In this document: positions 6,303-14,861 of the stretch, piece after piece
How positions within the stretch are numbered: the first letter of the stretch is position 1
Layout: each line of letters opens with the position of its first letter
DNA from: an uncultured Pelagibacteraceae bacterium
GTDB lineage: Bacteria > Pseudomonadota > Alphaproteobacteria > Pelagibacterales > Pelagibacteraceae
Direction: 5' to 3'
Length of the DNA stretch: 16,362 bases
NCBI GenBank assembly: GCA_902590295.1
Contig: CACIWH010000011.1
Location: forward strand, 1 to 16,362
The notes under the pieces: generated by a model
Seen by the model: the letters and a program-made list of their open reading frames with translations, nothing else
Database searches by the model: none
What the model was told of the DNA's origin: nothing
Program-made: the position numbers and the translations under genes

Positions 6303-7304
6303 ATGACTATTTTACAGGATTGTATAAATAAAAATTTGAAGGTTAATTGTATATGGTTAATGAGGCAAGCAGGTAGATACTTGCCAGAATTTAGGGAAAT
6401 AAGATCTAAGAATAAGGATTTTATAGAACTGTGTTTGAATGAAAATTTATCATCTGAAATTACTGTTCAGCCTTTAAGAAGATTTGATATAGATGCAGCA
6501 ATAATATTTTCTGATATTTTGTTAGTACCTTTTGCTTTAGGTCAACCCGTAGAGTTCAAAAAAGATTTTGGACCATTATTAGGAAAATTAGATTTTAATA
6601 ATATGTCAAACATAAATGAAGTACAATTTATAGATAAATTAAAACCTGTTTATAACGCCATAAAACAAACGAAAGATAAAAAGGAACTAAAGAATAAAGA
6701 TCTAATAGGGTTCGTTGGAGCACCATGGACAATTCTTATTTATATGCTAAATCAAAAATCCCCTAAAAATGAGGACTTCAAACATAATTTAAAAGATAAA
6801 AAATTAATTGAAGACTTATTAGAAATTATCATAAAGTTTCTTAAAATTCATATAAATAACCAAATCGAAAGTGGAGCTACAATTATCCAAATCTTTGATA
6901 GTTGGGCTGGACTTTTAAATGAAAAAGATTACGAAAAATTTATATACAATCCTACCAAGGACCTAGTTAATTTTGTGAAATCTAAAAAGATCCCAGTAAT
7001 ATGTTTTCCTAAAGGAATTAATGATTACAAAAGCTATGTTAGTCTGGTTAAACCAGATGTTATTAGTATAGATTATGATGTTGACCCAAAGAAAATTTCA
7101 GACAGTATAGATATAACAGTTCAAGGAGGACTAAACCCCAATTTTTTAATTGGAAACAAAGAGGAGCTTAAAACTAATGTTAAAAAATATTTAGATATAT
7201 TTAGGGATAAACCATATATTTTTAATCTTGGTCATGGCGTACTGCCAAATACTGATCCTGACATGGTGGATTATTTAGTTAAATTTGTTAAAAATTACTC
7301 ATGA
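6303..7304 (+). CDS. hemE: Uroporphyrinogen decarboxylase
   Basis: HemE removes four acetate carboxyls from uroporphyrinogen III to give coproporphyrinogen III in the cytoplasm. The active-site set is in place: the MRQAGRYLPEFR motif (20-31) with the two substrate-binding arginines R21 and R25, the catalytic aspartate D71 in IIFSDIL, the FVGAPWTI strand with the nearby YML tyrosine, the IFDSWAG loop with its serine, and the late NLGHGVLPNTDPD loop with the conserved histidine. At 333 residues it is close to the usual 340-355. It is the first gene to the right of the proposed origin and starts a heme operon: its stop overlaps the hemH ATG by 4 bp (ATGA). Confidence 0.98.
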   Translation: MTILQDCINKNLKVNCIWLMRQAGRYLPEFREIRSKNKDFIELCLNENLSSEITVQPLRRFDIDAAIIFSDILLVPFALGQPVEFKKDFGPLLGKLDFNNMSNINEVQFIDKLKPVYNAIKQTKDKKELKNKDLIGFVGAPWTILIYMLNQKSPKNEDFKHNLKDKKLIEDLLEIIIKFLKIHINNQIESGATIIQIFDSWAGLLNEKDYEKFIYNPTKDLVNFVKSKKIPVICFPKGINDYKSYVSLVKPDVISIDYDVDPKKISDSIDITVQGGLNPNFLIGNKEELKTNVKKYLDIFRDKPYIFNLGHGVLPNTDPDMVDYLVKFVKNYS

Positions 7305-8302
7305 ACGAAAAACACCCAAAAATAAACTATGGTAAAACAGGAGTTTTATTAATTAATCTCGGCACCCCAGATAGTACTGGATGGTGGGATATAAGGAAGT
7401 ATTTAAAAGAATTTTTATCTGATAAAAGAGTAATAGAAGTAAATCGTTTTCTTTGGCAAATAATATTAAATCTTTTTATATTAACATTTAGACCCTCTAA
7501 AACTGCAAAAGCTTACAAAGAAATCTGGATGAAAGATAAAAACATGTCTCCACTTAGATACTATACAATGATGCAAACTCAAAAATTATCTAAAAAACTT
7601 AATATTGAAAACTTAATAATTGACTTTGCAATGAGATACGGATCACCGAGTATTAATGGAAAAATTAAGGACCTTAAGGAAAAAGGTTGTGAAAATTTAA
7701 TAATATTACCTCTTTATCCTCAATATGCATCACCCACAACCGCAACAGTTTGCGACGAAGTATTTAGATCTCTAATGAAATTGAGATGGCAGCCGAGCCT
7801 TCAAATTGTATCACATTATGAGGAAAACCCTCTTTATATAGATGCAATTGTTAATTCTATAAAAAAGAAAATTTCAGAAATTAATTGGGAACCAGACTTA
7901 ATTGTTGCGTCATATCATGGAATACCAAAAAAATATTTTGATAAAGGTGATCCATATCATTGCTATTGCATGAAAACTACGAGGCTTTTAAAAGAAAAAT
8001 TTGACAGCATTGATATCATGACAACATTTCAATCAAGATTTGGCCCACAGGAATGGCTAACGCCCTATACAGATAAGACTTTAGAAGAAATTCCAAAACA
8101 AGGTAAAAAAAATATATTAGTTATTTGTCCTGGCTTTGCTTCAGATTGTGTAGAAACATTAGAAGAAATAGCAATACAAGGAAAAGAATCTTTTGTTGAG
8201 GCGGGGGGTGAAAATTTTGATCTAATACCGTGTTTAAATGATAATGAAGATCACATAAATTTACTTAAAAACTTAGTGGATTCATACTTAGTAAGAAAAT
8301 GA
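7301..8302 (+). CDS. hemH: Ferrochelatase
   Basis: HemH inserts ferrous iron into protoporphyrin IX to make heme, at the inner face of the membrane. The sequence opens with GVLLINLGTPDS (14-25) and carries LPLYPQYASPTTATV (136-150), the catalytic histidine H206 in VASYHGIPKKY, the TFQSRFGPQEWLTPYTDKTLE block (242-262), and the second metal-site glutamate E285 in SDCVETLEEI. At 333 residues it is typical of bacterial ferrochelatases. The short HCYC stretch (220-223) lies where many proteobacterial enzymes have cysteines and histidines. It is coupled to hemE and to hemJ by ATGA overlaps, so the three terminal heme steps are probably translated together. Coproporphyrinogen oxidase is not in the window. 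Confidence 0.98.
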   Translation: MNEKHPKINYGKTGVLLINLGTPDSTGWWDIRKYLKEFLSDKRVIEVNRFLWQIILNLFILTFRPSKTAKAYKEIWMKDKNMSPLRYYTMMQTQKLSKKLNIENLIIDFAMRYGSPSINGKIKDLKEKGCENLIILPLYPQYASPTTATVCDEVFRSLMKLRWQPSLQIVSHYEENPLYIDAIVNSIKKKISEINWEPDLIVASYHGIPKKYFDKGDPYHCYCMKTTRLLKEKFDSIDIMTTFQSRFGPQEWLTPYTDKTLEEIPKQGKKNILVICPGFASDCVETLEEIAIQGKESFVEAGGENFDLIPCLNDNEDHINLLKNLVDSYLVRK

Positions 8303-8733
8303 ATATTTATTTAATTTTAAAATCATTACATTTGATAGCGGTTATTTCTTGGATGGCTGGACTTTTATATTTACCTAGAATTTTTGTATATCATTCTGAA
8401 AATAAATTAAATAATGACATTTCTGGAGTTTTTAAAATAATGGAAAGACGCCTATATTTTTACATTATGTATCCAGCAATGTTATTATCTTGGATTTTTG
8501 GAGTATCAATTATTCACTTTCAAGGAATAGAATTATTAAAAGCTAAATGGTTTTTAATAAAAATTATCGCTGTAATTATTTTAACAGGCTATCATTTTTA
8601 TCTTGGACATTGCTTAAGATCATTTAATCAGGATATAAATGATAGTAGTCCTAAATTTTTTAGGGTAATTAATGAAATTCCCACAATTTTACTAATATTG
8701 ATAGTCTTTTTAGCAATTTTAAAGCCTATGTAG
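8299..8733 (+). CDS. hemJ: HemJ, membrane protoporphyrinogen IX oxidase
   Basis: HemJ is the heme-containing membrane enzyme that oxidises protoporphyrinogen IX to protoporphyrin IX in bacteria lacking HemG and HemY. The 144-residue protein has four hydrophobic segments (about 5-25, 55-75, 84-103 and 126-142). Family signatures visible are the conserved histidine H11 in SLHLIAVISWMAGLLYLPR (9-27), the following IFVYH, KAKWFLIKI (81-89, with the conserved lysine region), and the RVINEIPTILLI segment (122-132). Its place directly after hemE and hemH supplies the reaction between them and HemF or HemN, which supports the assignment. It starts inside the hemH stop (ATGA). A weak short hairpin (CCT-ATGT-AGG) sits on its stop codon. 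A promoter for rho begins right after it. Confidence 0.92.
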   Translation: MNIYLILKSLHLIAVISWMAGLLYLPRIFVYHSENKLNNDISGVFKIMERRLYFYIMYPAMLLSWIFGVSIIHFQGIELLKAKWFLIKIIAVIILTGYHFYLGHCLRSFNQDINDSSPKFFRVINEIPTILLILIVFLAILKPM

Positions 8734-8735
8734 GG

Positions 8736-8763
8736 TTGAAAAAACTCTAATAATGTTTATATT
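8736..8763 (+). promoter_or_regulatory. Probable rho promoter
   Basis: TTGAAA (8736-8741), a 16-bp spacer and TATATT (8758-8763) are each 5 of 6 to consensus, in the 58-bp gap between hemJ and rho. A start near 8770 leaves about 22 nt before the rho ATG at 8792. No long leader is present, so a Rho-autoregulated attenuator leader of the enterobacterial type is not visible here. Confidence 0.45.
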
Positions 8764-8791
8764 CATTCTATCTTAACAAATTTCCCTTAAC

Positions 8792-10063
8792 ATGAAAATC
8801 GAAGAACTCAAAAAAAACCCTCCGGCACAGCTTATTACACAAGCGGAAGAGCTTGGAATAGAAAATGCTAGTACTTTGAGGAAACAAGAAATCTTATTTG
8901 CTATTCTTAAAAAACTTGCTGAAAAAGGCGAGGAAATAACTGGTATGGGAGTTTTACAATTATTACAAGACGGCTTTGGTTTCCTAAGAGCGTTAGAATC
9001 AAACTACTTACCAGGAGCGGATGATATTTATGTAAGTCCAAGCCAAATAAGAAAATTTGGTCTTAGAACTGGAGATACTGTAGAGGGCCCTGTAAGAGCT
9101 CCTAAAGAGGGTGAGAGATATTTCGCCTTGCTACATGTCAGTAAAATAAACAATGAAGACCCAATGAAATCCAGGCATAAAATTGCTTTTGATAACTTAA
9201 CTCCATTGTATCCAAACAAACAATTAGTTATGGAAGTAGAAAATAATAAAACAGAAAAAAAACCTGATTTAACTTCAAGATTAATTGACCTTGTAAGCCC
9301 CATTGGAAAAGGACAAAGATCATTAATTATATCACCGCCAAAGGCGGGCAAAACTATGATACTCCAAAGTATTGCTAACTCCATAACAGCAAACCATCCC
9401 GAGTGTTGCTTAATGGTATTACTGATCGATGAAAGACCAGAGGAAGTCACAGACATGCAAAGAACTGTCAAAGGAGAGGTTATCAGCTCTACTTTTGATG
9501 AACCAGCTCAAAGACACGTTGCTGTAGCAGAAATGGTAATTGAAAAAGCTAAAAGACTAACGGAGCATAAAAAAGATGTAATTATATTGCTGGATTCCAT
9601 TACTCGTTTAGGAAGAGCTTATAATGCAGTTGTACCAAGCTCAGGTAAAGTTTTAACAGGTGGTGTTGATGCTAATGCCCTTCAAAGACCAAAAAGATTT
9701 TTTGGTGCCGCGAGAAATATTGAAGAGGGAGGATCATTAACAATTATAGCTACTGCTCTAATTGATACTGGAAGCAGAATGGACGAGGTAATTTTTGAAG
9801 AGTTTAAAGGAACAGGAAATAGTGAAACAATACTTGATAGAAAAATTTCAGAAAAAAGAATTTATCCAGCAATAGATATAACTAAATCTGGAACAAGAAG
9901 AGAAGAATTATTATTCGATAAAAATGATCTTCAAAAAATGAATGTATTAAGGAGAATAATTGCTCCAATGGGATCAATGGATGCTATCGAGTTCATAAAT
10001 TCTAAATTAAAAGCCACAAAATCTAATACAGAATTTTTTAATTCAATGAATAAGCCAGCTTAA
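8792..10063 (+). CDS. rho: Transcription termination factor Rho
   Basis: Rho is a hexameric RNA-dependent ATPase that loads on untranslated RNA and releases RNA polymerase. Domains in order: an N-terminal helical Rho_N region (1-45), a cold-shock-like RNA-binding domain with GFGFLRA (61-67) and the [16 protein letters not shown] block, then the RecA-type motor. The motor has Walker A SPPKAGKT (181-188, K187), the [13 protein letters not shown] region (210-222), Walker [11 protein letters not shown] (263-272), the Q-loop and RNA-gripping segment around [19 protein letters not shown] (287-305), and the EEFKGTGN R-loop (336-343). At 423 residues it is a compact Rho without insertions. In a window whose convergent genes leave no room for intrinsic terminators, Rho may carry much of the termination load; this is inference. 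Confidence 0.98.
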   Translation: MKIEELKKNPPAQLITQAEELGIENASTLRKQEILFAILKKLAEKGEEITGMGVLQLLQDGFGFLRALESNYLPGADDIYVSPSQIRKFGLRTGDTVEGPVRAPKEGERYFALLHVSKINNEDPMKSRHKIAFDNLTPLYPNKQLVMEVENNKTEKKPDLTSRLIDLVSPIGKGQRSLIISPPKAGKTMILQSIANSITANHPECCLMVLLIDERPEEVTDMQRTVKGEVISSTFDEPAQRHVAVAEMVIEKAKRLTEHKKDVIILLDSITRLGRAYNAVVPSSGKVLTGGVDANALQRPKRFFGAARNIEEGGSLTIIATALIDTGSRMDEVIFEEFKGTGNSETILDRKISEKRIYPAIDITKSGTRREELLFDKNDLQKMNVLRRIIAPMGSMDAIEFINSKLKATKSNTEFFNSMNKPA

Positions 10064-10068
10064 GCTGG
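10055..10068 (+). repeat. 14-bp perfect palindrome on the rho stop codon
   Basis: CCAGCTTAAGCTGG can form a hairpin with a five-pair stem and a TTAA loop. The loop contains the rho TAA stop (10061-10063). The bases after it (AAATTCTC) are not a T-tract, so it is not a standard intrinsic terminator. It could mark or protect the 3' end of the rho mRNA, or it could be chance. Confidence 0.5.
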
Positions 10069-10103
10069 AAATTCTCATATCAAATCTGAAAATTATTTAT
10101 GTT

Positions 10104-10131
10104 CTTTAGTAATTCACATTATATACTAAAG
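10104..10131 (+). promoter_or_regulatory. 8-bp inverted repeat abutting the mnmE start codon
   Basis: CTTTAGTA (10104-10111) and TACTAAAG (10124-10131) are perfect inverted copies 12 bp apart, the second ending two bases before the mnmE ATG (10134). A -10-like TATACT lies at 10122-10127 within the right arm, with no convincing -35. The arrangement could be an operator or, if transcribed, a hairpin controlling ribosome access. The site is seen directly; the role is inference. Confidence 0.4.
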
Positions 10132-10133
10132 TA

Positions 10134-11465
10134 ATGACGATTTTTGCACTATCCTCAGCACCAGGACAATCAGGGGTGGCTGTAATTAGAATATCAGGCC
10201 CAGAAACAGGTAATATTATCAAATCAATTACAAATAAAGATTTACCACCTCCTAGAAAAGCAAAACTCCTAAAAATAAACAATATCAACAATTCTAGCCT
10301 AATTGATGAAGGGATAGTATTATGGTTTCCTGGTCCAAATAGCTACACAGGCGAGGATATGGCAGAACTTCATGTTCATGGAAGCAGAGGTGTAATTACA
10401 GAAATACAAAACAACCTTTTGAGCACTAAAAAATGTAGAATGGCCGAGGCAGGCGAGTTTACTAAGATAGCTTTTGTTAATGGTAAAATAAACTTATTAA
10501 AAGCAGAAGCAATAGGAGATTTAATAGCTGCCGAAACACAAATTCAGATTGACCAAGCTCAAAGTATTATAAGAGGAAAAAGTTTTTTAAAATTTCAAAG
10601 TATTAGAGAAAAAATTATTAAAATTTTAGGAACAATGGAAGCTAAAATTGACTTTCCAGAAGAAGATATTCCCGAAAATGTGACTGATAATATAAAAAAA
10701 GAAGTCGAAGATATAGAAATAGAAATAAAAAAAATTCTTGATGACAATAAAGTTGGTGAGAAGATTAGGGCTGGTTTCAAAATAGCTATTGTTGGTCCAC
10801 CAAATTCAGGGAAATCAAGTTTAATGAATTACTTTTCGAAAAGAGATGTTTCAATTGTTTCCGAAATAGCTGGTACAACTAGAGATGTTTTAGAAACTCA
10901 TTTAAACTTTGATGGATATCCAGTTATAATCTCGGATACCGCAGGTATTAGGGCATCAAAAGATATAATAGAGAAAGAGGGTATAAAATTAGCGTTTAAA
11001 AAAGCAGAGGAGGCTGATCTAAGAATAGTAATAATAGAGCCAAAAAATGTTGAATTCTTTGGTTTTTTGAACGATTTATTCGATAAAAGCTCCCTTTTAT
11101 TGGTTAACAAAACAGATCTATATGATTTTAAAATTCCCGAGCAATTAAAAAAATATAATCCTTTTTATATTTCTGTGCTTAAAGAAACGAACATCGATAA
11201 AGTAGTATCAGAAATTAAATTTATTCTAAAAAAATCTTTATATACAAGTACAGATGTTTTTATTACAAGAGAACGCCACAGGATTAATCTAAATAATTGT
11301 ATTCTTTCTTTGCAAGATTTCAAAAGCAAAAATATAAACGAAGATTTCGATAAAGCCACCGAGGACCTAAGAGTTGCCGTAAGAACTTTAGGTAAGGTTG
11401 TTGGTAAAGTTGATGTAGAAGAGATTTTATCGAGTATTTTCAATGATTTCTGTATAGGTAAATAG
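10134..11465 (+). CDS. mnmE: tRNA modification GTPase MnmE
   Basis: MnmE works with MnmG to install the (carboxymethyl)aminomethyl group on C5 of wobble uridine 34 of certain tRNAs, using GTP, tetrahydrofolate and FAD. The N-terminal folate-binding domain spans about 1-118 and includes SGPNSYTGED-type and ELHVHGS signatures (67-84) and EAGEFTKIAFVNGK (105-118). A helical domain flanks the inserted Ras-like G domain: G1 GPPNSGKS (221-228), G2 TT in AGTTRDV (246-252), G3 DTAG (268-271) and NKTD (325-328). The C-terminal CIGK motif (440-443) holds the cysteine needed for modification. At 443 residues it has normal length. Its partner mnmG follows 95 bp downstream. An inverted repeat abuts its start, and a hairpin straddles its stop. 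Confidence 0.98.
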   Translation: MTIFALSSAPGQSGVAVIRISGPETGNIIKSITNKDLPPPRKAKLLKINNINNSSLIDEGIVLWFPGPNSYTGEDMAELHVHGSRGVITEIQNNLLSTKKCRMAEAGEFTKIAFVNGKINLLKAEAIGDLIAAETQIQIDQAQSIIRGKSFLKFQSIREKIIKILGTMEAKIDFPEEDIPENVTDNIKKEVEDIEIEIKKILDDNKVGEKIRAGFKIAIVGPPNSGKSSLMNYFSKRDVSIVSEIAGTTRDVLETHLNFDGYPVIISDTAGIRASKDIIEKEGIKLAFKKAEEADLRIVIIEPKNVEFFGFLNDLFDKSSLLLVNKTDLYDFKIPEQLKKYNPFYISVLKETNIDKVVSEIKFILKKSLYTSTDVFITRERHRINLNNCILSLQDFKSKNINEDFDKATEDLRVAVRTLGKVVGKVDVEEILSSIFNDFCIGK

Positions 11466-11478
11466 ACCGCTATTTATC
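11457..11478 (+). repeat. Hairpin spanning the mnmE stop codon
   Basis: The arms TAAATAG (11459-11465) and CTATTTA (11470-11476) are perfect complements around an ACCG loop. The stem extends to nine pairs with one G-U (11457-11478). The left arm contains the TAG stop. T-rich but interrupted sequence follows (AGCTTTATTGGCTTATTTT), so it may be a poor terminator or a 3'-end stabiliser. The remaining gap to mnmG (to 11560) shows a further 7-bp inverted repeat (TTTATTG at 11482 and CAATAAA at 11507) and a TATAAA at 11547-11552 without a clear -35. Confidence 0.4.
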
Positions 11479-11560
11479 AGCTTTATTGGCTTATTTTACA
11501 ATTAATCAATAAAATTTAAGATAGTCTTGTAAAAAGGGATTTCAAATATAAATTCAAGTA

Positions 11561-13432
11561 ATGGAAAAAAATAAACAATATGACGTTTTAGTAATTGGTG
11601 GCGGTCATGCAGGCTGTGAAGCTGCAGCGGCGTCCGCAAGGCTGGGGGTAAATACAGCTTTATTTACAAATGATAAGTCGTCAATTGGTGAGATGTCATG
11701 TAATCCAGCAATAGGTGGTCTAGGTAAAGGCCATCTAGTTAGAGAAATAGATGCACTAGACGGTGTTATGGGAGATGTTGCTGATAAGTCTGGCATTCAA
11801 TTTAAGTTATTAAATAGAAGTAGAGGACCAGCCGTTAGAGGTCCACGAACACAAAGTGATAGATCATTGTACAAAAAATATATGCAAGAAAAACTCGCAA
11901 ATTACTGTAATTTAAGCGTTTTTTCTGACTCTGTAATTGGATTTATTTTTAACAAAAACAGTATAAATGGCATATTAACATCCTCTGGCAAAGAAATTTA
12001 CACTAATAAGGTAATACTTACGACAGGGACCTTTTTAAATGGAGTGATACATATAGGTGATAAAAGAACTCCTGCAGGAAGATATAATGAAAAACCTACT
12101 ACTGGATTAAGTGAGCAGTTACAAAAATATAATTTCAAAATAGGAAGGTTAAAAACAGGGACGCCACCCAGGTTAGATGGTAGTACGATTAATTATTCAA
12201 ATTTAGAGGAACAACATCCAGATGAAGTAGTATCTTTTTTCTCTTTCTTAACAAAAGAAAATATTAATAAACAAATTAGTTGCGGAATTACTTACACCAA
12301 TGAAAAAGTCCACGATCTAATTTATAAAAATATTAAACAAAGCGCAATTTATTCGGGTAGCATAAAGGGTGTAGGACCAAGATACTGTCCTTCAATAGAA
12401 GACAAAATTTTTAAATTTAGAGATAAAACAAGACATCAAATATTCTTAGAACCCGAAGGACTTGAAGACAAGACGGTGTATCCAAATGGAATTTCAACCT
12501 CACTACCAGCTGAATTACAACAAGAAATATGCCATAATATCAATGGTTTAGAAAATGTCAAAATATTAAGACCAGGGTATGCAATAGAGTATGATTATGT
12601 TGATCCTAGGGAACTTTTTTTAACATTAGAGACAAAGAAGATAAAAAACTTTTACTTAGCTGGTCAAATCAATGGCACAACTGGCTATGAAGAAGCCGCA
12701 GCTCAAGGTTTAATTGCAGGAGCAAATGCAGCATTGTCAGTCATGAATAAAGAACCATTAATTCTCGATAGGTCCCAAGCATATATTGGTGTGATGATAG
12801 ACGATCTAGTTACCAAAGGTGTTGCTGAACCTTATAGGATGTTTACTTCAAGAGCCGAATACAGATTATCCCTAAGATGTGATAATGCAGATTTAAGACT
12901 GACCCCTATTGGAATTAAATTTAGTTTGGTTAAATCTGAAAGGAAGAAATTGTTTGAGGATAAATCAACAAGATTGGAAAAATTGATAATAAAAATGGAT
13001 AAATTGAAGATATCACCTTCAGAAGCGGAAAAACACGGAGTTAAAATCGCAAAAGATGGAGTTTATAGGTCAGCAAACTCTATTCTAGCTCAAAAAGGGG
13101 TAAAATTTAATAAAATCAGGGATATTTGGCCTGAAATAGGTGATTATAGCAGTGAAATTGAGGAGCAGGTTGAAATTAATGCTCACTACAAAGGTTATAT
13201 GAAGAAACAAAATGCCGATATTTTAGCTTTTAAAAGAGACGAGAGCCTTAAAATACCATCTGATATTAATTATGATAGTTTTTCTGGACTTTCTAATGAA
13301 GTTAAGTCTAAATTCAAGCAAATTAGGCCAAAAACAATGGGTCAGGCTTTAAGAATAGATGGAATTACCCCAGCCGCTGTATTTATTCTATTGTCACATC
13401 TTAAAAGAAAGTCTATTAAGCATATAGCTTGA
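11561..13432 (+). CDS. mnmG: tRNA uridine-34 modification enzyme MnmG (GidA)
   Basis: MnmG is the FAD- and NADH-binding partner of MnmE in wobble-uridine modification. The N-terminal dinucleotide-binding fold begins with [12 protein letters not shown] (11-22). The conserved cysteine C47 sits in [11 protein letters not shown]. The segments [39 protein letters not shown] and [13 protein letters not shown] (carrying the second conserved cysteine) follow, and the second glycine-rich FAD segment is [24 protein letters not shown]. The C-terminal helical domain ends with [18 protein letters not shown], the part that contacts MnmE and tRNA. At 623 residues it is normal for the family. The stop overlaps the TTG start of rsmG (TTGA), so translation of rsmG is coupled to it. 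Confidence 0.98.
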   Translation: MEKNKQYDVLVIGGGHAGCEAAAASARLGVNTALFTNDKSSIGEMSCNPAIGGLGKGHLVREIDALDGVMGDVADKSGIQFKLLNRSRGPAVRGPRTQSDRSLYKKYMQEKLANYCNLSVFSDSVIGFIFNKNSINGILTSSGKEIYTNKVILTTGTFLNGVIHIGDKRTPAGRYNEKPTTGLSEQLQKYNFKIGRLKTGTPPRLDGSTINYSNLEEQHPDEVVSFFSFLTKENINKQISCGITYTNEKVHDLIYKNIKQSAIYSGSIKGVGPRYCPSIEDKIFKFRDKTRHQIFLEPEGLEDKTVYPNGISTSLPAELQQEICHNINGLENVKILRPGYAIEYDYVDPRELFLTLETKKIKNFYLAGQINGTTGYEEAAAQGLIAGANAALSVMNKEPLILDRSQAYIGVMIDDLVTKGVAEPYRMFTSRAEYRLSLRCDNADLRLTPIGIKFSLVKSERKKLFEDKSTRLEKLIIKMDKLKISPSEAEKHGVKIAKDGVYRSANSILAQKGVKFNKIRDIWPEIGDYSSEIEEQVEINAHYKGYMKKQNADILAFKRDESLKIPSDINYDSFSGLSNEVKSKFKQIRPKTMGQALRIDGITPAAVFILLSHLKRKSIKHIA

Positions 13433-14064
13433 TCGAATCAAATCTTAAAAAATATTCTCAATTAGAAACATTAAACGTTTCACGTGAAACATTTCCTGCC
13501 CTAGAGGAGTTCAGATCATTATTACTAAGAGAAAATAAGAAAATTAACTTAATCAGCAAATCGACCGAGAAAGACTCAATAAAAAGACATATAATAGATT
13601 CAGCACAAATTATTGATATTATTGATAAAAATACTAAAACTTGCTTAGATATAGGGTCAGGTTCTGGCCTTCCTGGTGTAGTTCTAGCAATTATATTTAA
13701 AAAAAAGGGATCAAAAGTAAAATTTGAACTTTATGAGAAAAGTCAGAGGAAAAGTAACTTTTTAAGAAAGATGATCAAGCACTTCGAATTAAATGCTGAA
13801 GTAAAGCAAAAAAATATTTTCGAAGAGAAAAAATTACAAGCAGACATAATAGTAGCTCGAGCATTTAAACCACTTAAAATAATATTAGAATTAATTAACA
13901 AAAATTTTGCTCATTATAACACATTGATACTTTTTTTAGGAAAAACTGGCAAAGATATTATTAATGAATGTTTAAAATTATGGAAGTTTGATTATGAAAT
14001 TGTAAAAAGTTTAACAGATGCGAATTCAGTAATTGTAAAAATAAGTAACTTAGAAAAAATATGA
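13429..14064 (+). CDS. rsmG: 16S rRNA (guanine-527-N7)-methyltransferase RsmG (GidB)
   Basis: RsmG adds a methyl group from S-adenosylmethionine to N7 of G527 in 16S rRNA, in the 530 loop of the decoding site. The SAM-binding motif [12 protein letters not shown] lies at 72-83. The N-terminal NVSRETF (16-22) and the [11 protein letters not shown] helix (33-43) are family features, as are [14 protein letters not shown] and the [10 protein letters not shown] strand. The start is TTG (13429) overlapping the mnmG TGA; no ATG lies close, and the N-terminus aligned with the family requires this start. Length (211) is typical. The codons for N-V-S-R-E-T contain a parS site, so this stretch serves both as protein code and as centromere. 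The stop overlaps the parA ATG (ATGA). Confidence 0.97.
   Translation: MIESNLKKYSQLETLNVSRETFPALEEFRSLLLRENKKINLISKSTEKDSIKRHIIDSAQIIDIIDKNTKTCLDIGSGSGLPGVVLAIIFKKKGSKVKFELYEKSQRKSNFLRKMIKHFELNAEVKQKNIFEEKKLQADIIVARAFKPLKIILELINKNFAHYNTLILFLGKTGKDIINECLKLWKFDYEIVKSLTDANSVIVKISNLEKI
13476..13491 (+). other. parS: parS centromere site, inside rsmG
   Basis: CGTTTCACGTGAAACA contains a 14-bp perfect palindrome (GTTTCACGTGAAAC, 13477-13490) and differs from the widely conserved chromosomal parS (TGTTTCACGTGAAACA) only at its first base. It is the binding and loading site for ParB, which is encoded about 1.4 kb downstream. It encodes VSRET in rsmG. Its arginine codon is CGT, while the other arginines of rsmG that I read use AGA, AGG or CGA, as expected if the DNA site rather than the protein dictates the codon. 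I found no second copy in the window. Confidence 0.93.
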
Positions 14065-14861
14065 AAGAAAAAATTATTTCAATAATTAATCAAAAGGGTG
14101 GTGTTGGCAAAACGACAACGGTAATAAATTTGGCGGCAGGACTTTCTTTAAACAACAAAAAAATTTTAGTAATCGATTTAGATCCTCAAGGTAATGCTAC
14201 AACAGGTTTAGGGTTATCTAATGTTGATCAAACACCTAATTCTATCTATCAAGTTTTGAGTGGAGCAAAAAAAATTGACGAAGCAATCTCCAAAACAAAA
14301 TTTTCTAATCTTGATATAATCACTTCAAATGTTGATTTATCTGGATTAGAAGTAGAAACAGCAGATGATGGACGTAGAGCATATATTTTAAAAGAGAAAT
14401 TAAGCGCATATTTAAACGATTCTGGAGGAGTATACGATTATGTGCTAATAGACTGTCCGCCATCCCTCAGTTTGTTAACTGTAATGGCCTTGGTAGCTTC
14501 CCATTCCCTTTTAGTACCACTTCAAACAGAATTTTTTGCTTTAGAGGGTATCACACAATTAATCAAAACTATAGAAAGGATCAAACTAGGTCTTAATCCT
14601 AATCTATTAATCAGAGGTATACTCTTAACGATGTACGACAGGAGAAATAAGCTTTCAGGTGAGGTTGAGACTGAAGCGAGAAATTACTTTAAGGAAAAAG
14701 TTTATAAAAATGTTGTTCCAAGAAATGTAAGATTGTCAGAAGCGCCCTCCCATGGAATGCCCGTCATTTTTTATGACAAATCCTGTCCTGGCAGTAAGTC
14801 GTATATTGATTTTACAGACGAGTTCTTGGCTCAAGAAGAAAGTTTTGAGACAGCCGCATGA
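14061..14861 (+). CDS. parA: Chromosome-partitioning ATPase ParA (Soj)
   Basis: ParA is a deviant Walker ATPase that binds non-specific DNA as an ATP dimer and pulls ParB-parS complexes, segregating the origin region. The deviant Walker A motif INQKGGVGKTTT lies at 9-20 with the signature lysine K12 and the P-loop lysine K18. The A' motif VIDLDPQGNATTGL (37-50) and the Walker B region YVLIDCPPSLSLLT are clear. The conserved PLQTEFFALEGITQL segment follows, then the DNA-binding VVPRNVRLSEAPSHGMPV stretch near the C-terminus. At 266 residues it is typical of chromosomal ParA proteins. It is coupled by ATGA overlaps to rsmG and to parB, the standard gidB-parA-parB order. Confidence 0.98.
   Translation: MKEKIISIINQKGGVGKTTTVINLAAGLSLNNKKILVIDLDPQGNATTGLGLSNVDQTPNSIYQVLSGAKKIDEAISKTKFSNLDIITSNVDLSGLEVETADDGRRAYILKEKLSAYLNDSGGVYDYVLIDCPPSLSLLTVMALVASHSLLVPLQTEFFALEGITQLIKTIERIKLGLNPNLLIRGILLTMYDRRNKLSGEVETEARNYFKEKVYKNVVPRNVRLSEAPSHGMPVIFYDKSCPGSKSYIDFTDEFLAQEESFETAA

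Noticed and set aside
9028..9471. 147-codon open frame antisense to rho
   Set aside because: It mirrors strongly conserved rho codons, shows no recognisable domain, and has no independent support as a gene.
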